From Thelephora terrestris (taxonomy: Eukaryota > Basidiomycota > Agaricomycetes > Thelephorales > Thelephoraceae), in NCBI GenBank assembly GCA_015956445.1, contig WIUZ02000001.1, forward strand, positions 4,508,094 to 4,572,093: DNA of 64,000 bases, written 5' to 3'. A program made the position numbers and the translations under genes. The notes beneath the pieces were generated by a model that was not told where the DNA came from, made no database searches, and was given only the letters and a program-made list of their open reading frames with translations. Shown here piece after piece: positions 46,609-54,854 of this stretch; the stretch's first letter is position 1; each line of letters starts with the position of its first letter.

Positions 46609-49326
46609 TTACAAAATTAAGCTCTTCATCCGCAGAAACATATCAGCATCAATGGTATCAACAACAAAGTATTCTCCAGAATTTTTGGACTCTGGTACAA
46701 GTACAGCTCCACGAACAATTGATTCTAAGGATATGATTTTATATTTTTTGGCCTGTAACTGAAGACGATAAAGACCAAGGTCCTTATCCTTGCGCCGTAA
46801 GGAGCCAGGAGGTCTACAGTATGACTCAACATATGCAAGGGCATGTGTTTTGTCACCCACTGTGACCTTGAAGAGGCAAAGAAGATGAGCAAAGAAGTGG
46901 TGATCCTTTGATTTAACAAGAACATGGTCACGTCGTTCAGCATTGAAAAATGACTCATTGCAGCGGAGGTGATCAGTACTGAGTTTCCAGTCGACCAAGT
47001 TTTTATAGTCAACCACCAGGTACTGAAACTCTGTGATCTGTCAAATACCCATAAGTAATACATTCTCAACAATTATACTTTGGATATTACCTTTTGATCA
47101 CCCCGCACATGCAAGTAGGAGCCATTTTGATGTTCTGGAGAATTTAGGAATTCCTCCAACATTCGCCGGAATCCACCAGGCTCATTGGATCCTCCTAACT
47201 CTTCAGCAAGTTTTGCTACAGTTGTCCCATCCTCTTTGGTTATGTCCTTTGGAGTTCCATCCTCTGGTGTCCCATGCTTTGGTTTCACACCCTTTTGAGA
47301 GCCAAGATATATATGGCTATCTGATCCAGGAGTGAGAGACTGCGACCCAGTGGTTTCACCTGTATCACTGGGTTTGTTTGCCTCATCTGTGAGGTCAACT
47401 TTTGTTCGAATGAAGGTGATGGTGTACTTGATGTGGTCAAGACGAAGAAGCTGGCACAAAGTTAGTGTTAACCTTTATTTGCATTTCAACAAGCTTACCT
47501 GTTCATCAACATCTCTGAAGTTGGTATCTGACACATAATCTTGCCTGATGGGTCCATGGAAACTTTCACTGATCTTAGTGTTGTAGTTCCTAGTAACACC
47601 TTTTGCAATGATGTCACCAAAGAGGTGGATTTGGAAATGGATTTTTGGAAAATTCCATGACTTCAAAGTGGAAGGATCCCCAACGTGCTCTGATTCTTCA
47701 AGTTCCATGTATGCCTATCATCATCAGGATTTCTGGAGATTAAAGAAGAACAGAAAGACCTACTTTCAGGAGTTTATAAAAGCGAACAACATGCTGCTGG
47801 CCTGCTTTGATGGTTTCATCTGTATGAAGTTGAAAACTTGCATACATATCAACCTCAATATAGCACCGAAGGACCTTCAATAGAAGGTAGCCTGTTGTTT
47901 TTTCTTCAAACAAATGATGAAGAATAAAGACAGAAATCTGTGGACATTGCATCCAGTCACCATACTAAGAACAATGAAGAGAGGTTATACCTTTGAGAGA
48001 TCTTCATACTTTGATCCATCAGTGAATGATACAGACATAATGCTGGAAAAATGGTAAAGTCCACTCCATCGTGGAAAGTTGGAAGCCCTTATAACGTGTT
48101 AATATTAGATACTATAGATATAGTAAATATACTCATCCTCACCTTTTGTCAACCCCTTTGATTGCTGATCGCCCAGCTTCTTCAATCTTTGATTTTAAAA
48201 CTGACCATAGATGGTCTTTAAACAGTCCAAGGTGAGATGTATGCAATCGGTCAAATGAGAGTGCTTGGTATGGGTCTGAGTTCTCAAGTTCCCAAAAGAC
48301 ATTCTATCAAGCCAGTTTTAAGGTGAGTGTGTATTTGGTCAAGTCAACGTTACACTCACTGGAACATCCCGAAGGCCATAACTCTGGAGGAGTTTGTCCT
48401 TTTCAGTAGCTGTCCTCAGGTTACAGGCATCCTCGTAGATCTTCTTCATGCTTTGGGTAGTCCGAGCAGCATAGACCCTACCCTGGTGTGTCTCCTGTCT
48501 TGGCACAAGGCATATAGGGCAGGGAAAATCACAGGTTGTACCCCGGATAAGGGCCATAGTAGATCTAGTGTAGTGTCAGATTGAGTTGCAAGATGTGTAA
48601 TAATCTTACTGTTCTTCATAGTCCGCTGAAAGTATGAGGATAGCTGGATAGATGTGACGGGTAATTCCATCAGCACATTCAATGGAATGTCCAAACTTGG
48701 AGCGCTGATGGATTGATGCCAGCAGCTGGCGGAATGAGTCATGCCAAACAACACGTTTGAAGTTGACATAGTTTGGTTTTCCAGACTCAGCTCCATCCTC
48801 CTCAATCTTGAATGTATTGTTAGAAAAGGAACGACGTGAGAGACCATAAAAAAGATAGGAACATACAACTGGCAGCCACCCAACAACACGACCACCTCCA
48901 AGGCCCTTTCCATTTCGTATCTCAACAGGGAGATTAGCACACTGTGCAATGACTGGGTAACCCTTCTTGGTGCCAAATGATGACAATTTTGACTTGTCTG
49001 CATATAGACTGAGCAACAGTGGCTTTGCTCCTGGTGGAAGGTCTGACTTTTCACCCACATATCAACAACATAGAGGGGAATAAAGGGTAGATACCACATA
49101 CCTGGATATTCCAAAATTGGTCTCCTGTCCATGGTTCATCATAAAACCGAACCCAAGAGTCTGATTGTGCATCAAACTTTGACATATGGCAAGCGTCCCA
49201 CTTGAAATGTTGGATGAGGTCTGGGTCCTGCAGCATACCCTCAATCCATTCCCATACTGGCCGCACATAAACATCAAATTCCTGTAATTTTCCCCTATAG
49301 GTTGCAGAGGCAGTCTCCTTTTCAAA
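46609..49326 (-). CDS. Plavaka/KDZ transposase, remaining exons (central and C-terminal)
   Basis: Multi-exon on the minus strand. The first exon here is 49102-49326 (FEKETASATYRG, EFDVYVRPVWEWIEGML, WTGDQFWNIQ). The next starts near SDLPPGAKPLLLSLYADKS with FGTKKGYPVIA and GGRVVGWLPVV. Later come AILILSADYEEQ, CDFPCPICLVP and the C-terminal YFVVDTIDADMFLRMK. These are hallmarks of Plavaka transposases, and the acidic SADYEEQ segment lies in the catalytic region. Introns are about 50 bp. It appears intact apart from being separated from its 5' exon (1-244) by the retrotransposon and by the inversion. Confidence 0.83.
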
Positions 49327-49360
49327 CTTGAGAAATATAATCAGAGAATATGAAATACAG
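49327..49360 (-). other. 3' half of the Plavaka intron that received the retrotransposon
   Basis: Minus-strand CTGTATTTC...CTGAT...CTCAAG. With 245-269 and one copy of CTGT this gives a 55-bp GT-AG intron with a CTGAT branch site, in phase 0. Confidence 0.8.
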
Positions 49361-49427
49361 TGTCGGACATGAGAACAACCATGTCATTATTTATGATAAT
49401 TCACCACAGCAAGATTAGATTAGATTT

Positions 49428-49464
49428 GATAACAGTCTTATCAGATAAGATAAGATTAGATAAG
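49428..49464 (+). promoter_or_regulatory. GATA-motif cluster in the LTR
   Basis: TGATAA, CTTATCAGATAAGATAAG and AGATAAGG give at least four WGATAR sites on both strands directly before the GAA array. GATA factors govern nitrogen and light responses in fungi. Binding here is inferred. Confidence 0.4.
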
Positions 49465-49468
49465 GACA

Positions 49469-49563
49469 AGAAACTCATGGAAAGTTACAGAATGTTACAG
49501 AATGTTCAGGAACACCCTGGAATGCGCCGGAACATCCTGGAACTTGCCGGAATGTTCTAGAAG
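49469..49563 (+). promoter_or_regulatory. Heat-shock-element-like array, 19 pentamers in 5-bp register
   Basis: Read in steps of five, every odd pentamer is nGAAn (AGAAA, GGAAA, AGAAT, AGAAT, GGAAC, GGAAT, GGAAC, GGAAC, GGAAT, AGAAG). Two even ones are nTTCn (GTTCA, GTTCT) and two more are GTTAC. This is the geometry of gap- and step-type heat-shock elements bound by HSF trimers. It is present in all four LTR copies. Confidence 0.65.
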
Positions 49564-49639
49564 GTGACGGAACGTCACACCCCATGTGACACCGGTCACA
49601 CCTTTCGTGACATTTTGTCACACTTGTGACACCTGTCAC
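49564..49639 (+). promoter_or_regulatory. Alternating GTGAC / GTCAC array
   Basis: Eight pentamers alternate strictly: GTGAC at 49564, 49586, 49607 and 49626, and GTCAC at 49574, 49595, 49617 and 49635, spaced 9-12 bp. This yields several overlapping inverted repeats such as TGTGACACCGGTCACA. It is a probable transcription-factor array, factor unknown. Confidence 0.6.
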
Positions 49640-49674
49640 ACCATTAATTACCATAGAATACAGTAGAAGGACAT

Positions 49675-49694
49675 AGAACGTTCTAGAATATTCT
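49675..49694 (+). promoter_or_regulatory. Perfect four-unit heat-shock element
   Basis: AGAACGTTCTAGAATATTCT is nGAAnnTTCnnGAAnnTTCn without a mismatch, 12 bp before the TATA box. It is preserved at 1405-1424, 12131-12150 and 63269-63288. Confidence 0.7.
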
Positions 49695-49706
49695 CACATG
49701 GAAAAG

Positions 49707-49714
49707 TATATAAA
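49707..49714 (+). promoter_or_regulatory. TATA box of the LTR promoter
   Basis: TATATAAA just after the heat-shock element. It is followed by a pyrimidine-rich stretch (CCCCTCTCTCTCTCTACCC) that is a likely start region. Confidence 0.6.
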
Positions 49715-50340
49715 GAACTCACCCCCAGTTCTAAGGAAAGAAAACTCACCCATAACCTTTTACCCCTCTCTCTCTCTACCCAACAGCTGTTGGCCACTGG
49801 CCAGTAGTTGCCCCCTCTATCCCCTCTTCTCTCTATAACTCACCCTCTTTTACTCTACCCCTTTTCACCAAGACCCTACTTTGCCTCACCTCCTTAGGCC
49901 TGAGTGGTTGAGTGATTTTCAGTAATCACATACCATTTTGAGCCCCACCTCTGTGTGAATAAGTTCTAAGTTTGGACTTCTGAATAAGCTTAGTACACTT
50001 GACTCTGTGACGTAGCAATATCCTTATCTCTGTTAGTGCTGAAGGCAGACCCTTCAGGCAGAGAGTATTCTACCTCAGACTAGTGACTGACTAGGTGACA
50101 GACACATTTAGTAATAGTACCACATTGGTATCCGACGTATCAGTATCTCAGACATATCAAGAAGTTTATCTTATCAAGACAGGTTCTCAAGTTTCAGCAG
50201 TATCAAGTTATCAGACGTATCTCAGCAGCATTTGGACGTACCTCAGCAGTATATTGACAGATCATCAAAACTACTCAGACATATCAGCACAGCCTCAGAA
50301 GTATTAGCACAGCCACCCCCTTAACACAGCCACAGCACAG

Positions 50341-50438
50341 CCACTTACACAGCCACAGTGCACAGCATTCTACACAGCCTTCTTCACAGCCACTTACACA
50401 GCCACAGTGCACAGCATTCTACACAGCCTTCTTCACAG
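50341..50438 (+). repeat. Two 49-bp tandem repeats in the LTR
   Basis: The unit starts CCACTTACACAGCCACAGTG and is rich in CACAGCC. Short H/S/Q-rich ORFs over it are repeat translations. Confidence 0.75.
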
Positions 50439-50831
50439 CCTCATACACAGCCTCGATTGTATCAGTTTCACACATCATTATCTCCATTCCCGATCATCAG
50501 CGTAGATCAGGAACGCCATTCTTATCAAGATCAGCAACCCCCTTTACATTCTTACTAGGTGTTTGGACCAGGGAATATACGTGCAGTAGTGATAAAGGTT
50601 ACTGAACCCCTCTGAACACATCTGAAGGACCTACAACCTCCTTCAGCGAACTCATCAGGACAAGGAGCCGGAAAGTACGAAACCCCGCCCACCCTGTGGA
50701 GTTGATAGTCGGGATAACTGACTTCTCAACCAGCCTACTTAGTTGTTAACGCTTAGCTTCTAAGTAAACCAAGAAGGACTAGTAAGAGTTCTTATAGACC
50801 TCTTCACTACAACCCCAGCGAACTCGACATC

Positions 50832-50849
50832 TGGAGCCCACGGCGAGGG
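50832..50849 (+). other. Primer-binding site, right element
   Basis: TGGAGCCCACGGCGAGGG starts two bases after the LTR, as in the left copy. A tRNA-Cys primer is inferred from the U discriminator. Confidence 0.55.
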
Positions 50850-50936
50850 GCTTCAATAAAACACCATCTTATCACCACAAACACCATTCCCACCATCACA
50901 CCTTCATCTCCCTCCATCTCCTCTACATCAACCAAC

Positions 50937-53900
50937 ATGACTTATATCTCAGATACAGAAAACGAACAACATCCCTTCAATGGAGTTGAAGACCTCCTTA
51001 CTCAATCAAATTCCTACTTGGAATTACCAGCCCCCAACAAATCACGTGCACCAGAAACCTTCACAGGAGCTGCCAATACCTTGGAGCCCTTCTTGGAGAA
51101 TTATAACCACCTATGCAACCGCTATGACGTCACCTCATCAAAAGAAAAGTACCAAGGACTCATTCGATACTGTAGCCCTGGAATCGCTAACCTGCTGCGA
51201 ACTTGGCCTTCCCATGCCAAAAGGGACTATGGAACTCTATTGGTTGAGCTCGATTACTTCTTTGGGGACAAGCAAGGATCCCTGAATGTGGGAAAAATTG
51301 AAGCCTTCACTACCAAATGGAGAAAACGTCGAATGGATACCCTGGACAGATTCAAGAAATACCAAATCAAATTCCATCAGTTGGTAGGACGTGCCAGAGA
51401 AATGAGGAAGATCTCCACTAGAGATGTCAATAGATATTTCTGGGAAGGATTGAATGCCTCTTTCAGGCGACAAGTTGAAGCCCAGATGAGGATGGTCACG
51501 CCTCACTTAGATGTGACAGTGCCATTCAGCATTGCAGACATAGTAGAAGGAGCTGATTCAGTCCTTAACCCTTATAGGTTTGATCAGCACCTGGCAACTA
51601 AAGGCGGATACCAGTCCTCTGAAGAAGAAGAGTCAGACCAAGAGGAATCCACTAAGCCATTTAAGCTCTCAGGATATAACTCAGAAGACGAATCAGATGA
51701 TGAACCAAAGCCTCTTATCCAACACAAGTCACCCCTGACTCCACCTAAATCTCCTCCTAAGTTACCCACAAAGACCAAGAAGCACAAAGGAAAGCAGGAT
51801 GAAGACTTCAACCAGCTAGTGGACGACCTGAGTAACCTCAAGATTGATGACCCCAAGTACTGGGTCAAATATGTACACTTTGCTCAGCAGTACCCACATC
51901 TCCAGAATTACGTAGAACCTCCTCCTAACCGAAACTCAGCAAGACCAAATCAACCTAGAAGACCATTCCAGAGGGATCTACCACCTCATCAGAACTTTGG
52001 CAACCAACAATTCACCAACCCCCAGTCACGACAAGGACCAAATCCCTCCTATCGACCACCTTTCAATCCATCACCCCAGAGAATGTCTCAACCCCCTCCT
52101 CAAAGTTTCTCTATGGCAACAGGCCCCAACGCAATCGGACAGAACTACACCTGTTTTGGTTGTGGACAGCAAGGTCACCACATTAGGGCATGTGAGGAAA
52201 TAAACAAATTGGTAAAAGCTGGGAAGATAGTAAAGGACCCAACGTCAGGACGGTTACAGTGGCCTGACAACTCAAGAATCTACCGAGCACCTAATGAGAC
52301 ATGGATACAAGCTATTACTAAACATGTTGCAGCTGAAGTCCATTATGCTGAAGCCTTGCCATACAACCCTACTTTGGAAACTGCATGTAACTACATAGGA
52401 GTGGATAGGTATGAAGACGATGCTGATACTGATGAACAAGAAGCGGAATTAGGATGGACCTCTGGGGAGGTAGAACACTGTCAAGCTTTTGGTGTTGAAA
52501 GGACCACCCAAATCAGCAAGGAACACAGGAAGAAGGTACAGCAAGTCTTACCTAGCCGACCCCAAGGGATGGAGAAGCTCCCCAGGAGCAGGGAAGCAAA
52601 GAGTCCTGGTAGGCCACAGCACCCAATCAAGAATCACGTCAATCTTAACAGCAACCAGACGGGGAACATCCGGTCTGCCTCTAACCCCAACAAGGGCGTA
52701 ATTAAAGGTAAAACGGACAACCAGTTGCTTCCAATGGAGGTTGACCAGGAGGTCACTGCAAAGCCTACTAACTACAATAGGAAGGACTCGGCGCATTTGG
52801 AGCAAACCAATGGTCCCAAAGTCACTAATCCCAGGACTACCAAGAAGCCAGACAGTTCAGCAATTGCCACTAAAATACTAAACACCAACATTACCCTAAC
52901 TGTACAGGAAGCAATCGATGCTGCGCCTTCTTTGCGACGAGGCCTTGTGAGCGCAATGAAACAAGGGCATGAGGTCTCTGTCCCAATGCAGCAGAAAATT
53001 GGCCTCCTCGCCGAGGTGATTGAAAAGGAAGAACAGCAACCATTTCAAGCTGTAGTCCAGGAACAATCAGAAGATGAAGAAGACTATGATCAAGAAGATG
53101 AAACAGACCTTGTGGAGCCTACGGTAACAGTGCCCAGGGATGGATTGATCAAGATACCAGTCAATGTGGCAGGGACTATGATGACTGGAGTCTTTGACAG
53201 TGGATCCCAACTCAACATTGTTAATCAAAGGTTAATAGAAGCAGCAGGCATACCTTGGTCCAACGCCGAGGAACACAGGATTCCGATGATGTCAGTTGAC
53301 GGAAATCTCTCCCAATGTGCAGGAATGATACCTTGTGCAGAGATGACAATGAAGACTACAAAAGGAAGAGTTATGGCACCCGGAAATCTCTACGTAAAAA
53401 AGAATGCAGGATTTCAGCTACTGCTTGGAAGAGAATGGGGTGTAGACCATAAAGCCACTTGGATAGAAGATGGTAGGAATTCTCATTTGAGAATTATTAC
53501 CAATAAAGGTTGGCGAAAAATCAGACCCCTTCCCTCTACATATGGATCTCGGGACAATGAAGAAAACAACAAAAATTATAGGTATCAACCACAGGATTAC
53601 CAGGCAAGAGTATACGCAATAGGAGGAAATAAAGAAATTGAAGAAGGCGAGGTACCGGACAGCGAGGAAGAAGAAGGAAGCCTCGTGATCAGAAGTAATA
53701 TGGCCGGCGTCGAAACGGAAGCCCTGGAGGAAAGAGAAAATGATTTTATTTACTCACCAGTAACGATCGCGAGAGAAGACCCACCGACGCCCGCGCAACG
53801 ACGCGAAGCGCTAGTGCTTGATGAAGACGACAGAAGAAGCGAGACAGATGATGAAATCGGACGGATCGGGACGGAAGAAGATCTACGGAAGCTGGAGGAA

Positions 53901-54854
53901 ACACGCGCGGAAAAGGGGACGGAAGTATATTCGGACGAAGATATAAATAAACAGTCGAACGAAAATACCATTAGTTCGGACCTGTACGAAACATATATTA
54001 AAATGGTCCGGAAAGGAGCTTCCAACGAAGAATGGAATGCATTGTGTGAACTCGAACGAAAGAAAGCCATGCGCGACCAGAAGCCGTGGACAAGGCTATG
54101 TAGCGAAGACTTAGAGAATGAAGATAGGGCCGCAACGAACGACCCTGACCCATACGAAACCGAAGTATCTACGCCACCCCACCCGGAAAACCCTCAACCC
54201 TCTCAAACTCTCGCTACCCCTGAACCGGATCCGCCCTCAACCCTACCAACCTCCCGGAAACGAAAATGGAACCTACAGGAAGAAAATCAGTCCACCATCG
54301 CCAAGGTAACGCGAACACGGCGTACGAGACGACTTACCGAGAAGGCCCAAGGAGACGAATTCCGAAGGTACATGCAATCGTGCGAACGAAGGGAGCACCG
54401 GGAACAAAGGAGAACCGGAGGCCGTGAACGATCAGTGGCCGTAGAAGCCTGCGTGTTTGCAACGGAAGCAGTACTAGGGAACCAGAATGCAGACCTAGAT
54501 AGCACAGACAATGAGTGGGTAAACGAGTGGGAGACCGAATTCAATAGATCCGCACTTACCGACATGGAAAAACCTCCAGAACTGAGAAGAATGGACATGG
54601 ATGGGTCAGACGACCTGGAATCCAGCCCAAATAGCCCTGGTGGGCCAGACGAAGAAGACGATGAAAGGTCTAATCAACAAAAATTACCGATCACGGAAAA
54701 CACAAAAACGACATATCCGAACTTACTGACACAAGAAACGTATGGAGACCGATGGGAATGGAAAGAGATGGGTCAAACGACCCAGGATCCAGTCCGAATA
54801 ACCTCGAGGGACCCAGCGTTGACGAAGAAGAAAGTTCTGTGGAATCAAGGTTAA
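50937..54854 (+). CDS. Gag-protease polyprotein, right copy, truncated by frameshift (1305 aa)
   Basis: It has the same gag domain, CCHC knuckle (residues 406-419) and DSG protease (D754) as the left copy, and is essentially the same protein up to DDERSNQQK. There an A-run of five (54679-54683) replaces six, and translation leaves the frame for about 57 codons before a stop. The downstream part of the polyprotein continues in the frame of 54752-58273. Either a programmed +1/-2 event or RNA/polymerase slippage on the A-run, or simple inactivation, could explain it. Confidence 0.85.
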   Translation: MTYISDTENEQHPFNGVEDLLTQSNSYLELPAPNKSRAPETFTGAANTLEPFLENYNHLCNRYDVTSSKEKYQGLIRYCSPGIANLLRTWPSHAKRDYGTLLVELDYFFGDKQGSLNVGKIEAFTTKWRKRRMDTLDRFKKYQIKFHQLVGRAREMRKISTRDVNRYFWEGLNASFRRQVEAQMRMVTPHLDVTVPFSIADIVEGADSVLNPYRFDQHLATKGGYQSSEEEESDQEESTKPFKLSGYNSEDESDDEPKPLIQHKSPLTPPKSPPKLPTKTKKHKGKQDEDFNQLVDDLSNLKIDDPKYWVKYVHFAQQYPHLQNYVEPPPNRNSARPNQPRRPFQRDLPPHQNFGNQQFTNPQSRQGPNPSYRPPFNPSPQRMSQPPPQSFSMATGPNAIGQNYTCFGCGQQGHHIRACEEINKLVKAGKIVKDPTSGRLQWPDNSRIYRAPNETWIQAITKHVAAEVHYAEALPYNPTLETACNYIGVDRYEDDADTDEQEAELGWTSGEVEHCQAFGVERTTQISKEHRKKVQQVLPSRPQGMEKLPRSREAKSPGRPQHPIKNHVNLNSNQTGNIRSASNPNKGVIKGKTDNQLLPMEVDQEVTAKPTNYNRKDSAHLEQTNGPKVTNPRTTKKPDSSAIATKILNTNITLTVQEAIDAAPSLRRGLVSAMKQGHEVSVPMQQKIGLLAEVIEKEEQQPFQAVVQEQSEDEEDYDQEDETDLVEPTVTVPRDGLIKIPVNVAGTMMTGVFDSGSQLNIVNQRLIEAAGIPWSNAEEHRIPMMSVDGNLSQCAGMIPCAEMTMKTTKGRVMAPGNLYVKKNAGFQLLLGREWGVDHKATWIEDGRNSHLRIITNKGWRKIRPLPSTYGSRDNEENNKNYRYQPQDYQARVYAIGGNKEIEEGEVPDSEEEEGSLVIRSNMAGVETEALEERENDFIYSPVTIAREDPPTPAQRREALVLDEDDRRSETDDEIGRIGTEEDLRKLEETRAEKGTEVYSDEDINKQSNENTISSDLYETYIKMVRKGASNEEWNALCELERKKAMRDQKPWTRLCSEDLENEDRAATNDPDPYETEVSTPPHPENPQPSQTLATPEPDPPSTLPTSRKRKWNLQEENQSTIAKVTRTRRTRRLTEKAQGDEFRRYMQSCERREHREQRRTGGRERSVAVEACVFATEAVLGNQNADLDSTDNEWVNEWETEFNRSALTDMEKPPELRRMDMDGSDDLESSPNSPGGPDEEDDERSNQQKLPITENTKTTYPNLLTQETYGDRWEWKEMGQTTQDPVRITSRDPALTKKKVLWNQG

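Larger units (their letters stand above)
49361..50829 (+). repeat. 5' LTR of the right element
   Basis: 1469 bp, TG...CA. It differs from the 3' LTR at least near 49740 (AAAGAAAACTC here, AAAGGCAACTC there) and by one base near 49855, where the 3' LTR has an extra A (CTACCACC). Confidence 0.95.

Noticed and set aside
50095-50558. ORFs inside the LTRs (MTDTFSNSTT..., MHSILHSLLHS...)
   Set aside because: They cover LTR regulatory and tandem-repeat sequence, are repeated with each LTR, and have repeat-derived composition.
53750-54598. Minus-strand ORFs over gag-pro (106 and 103 codons)
   Set aside because: Shadows of the polyprotein coding frame, CpG-rich and without motifs.
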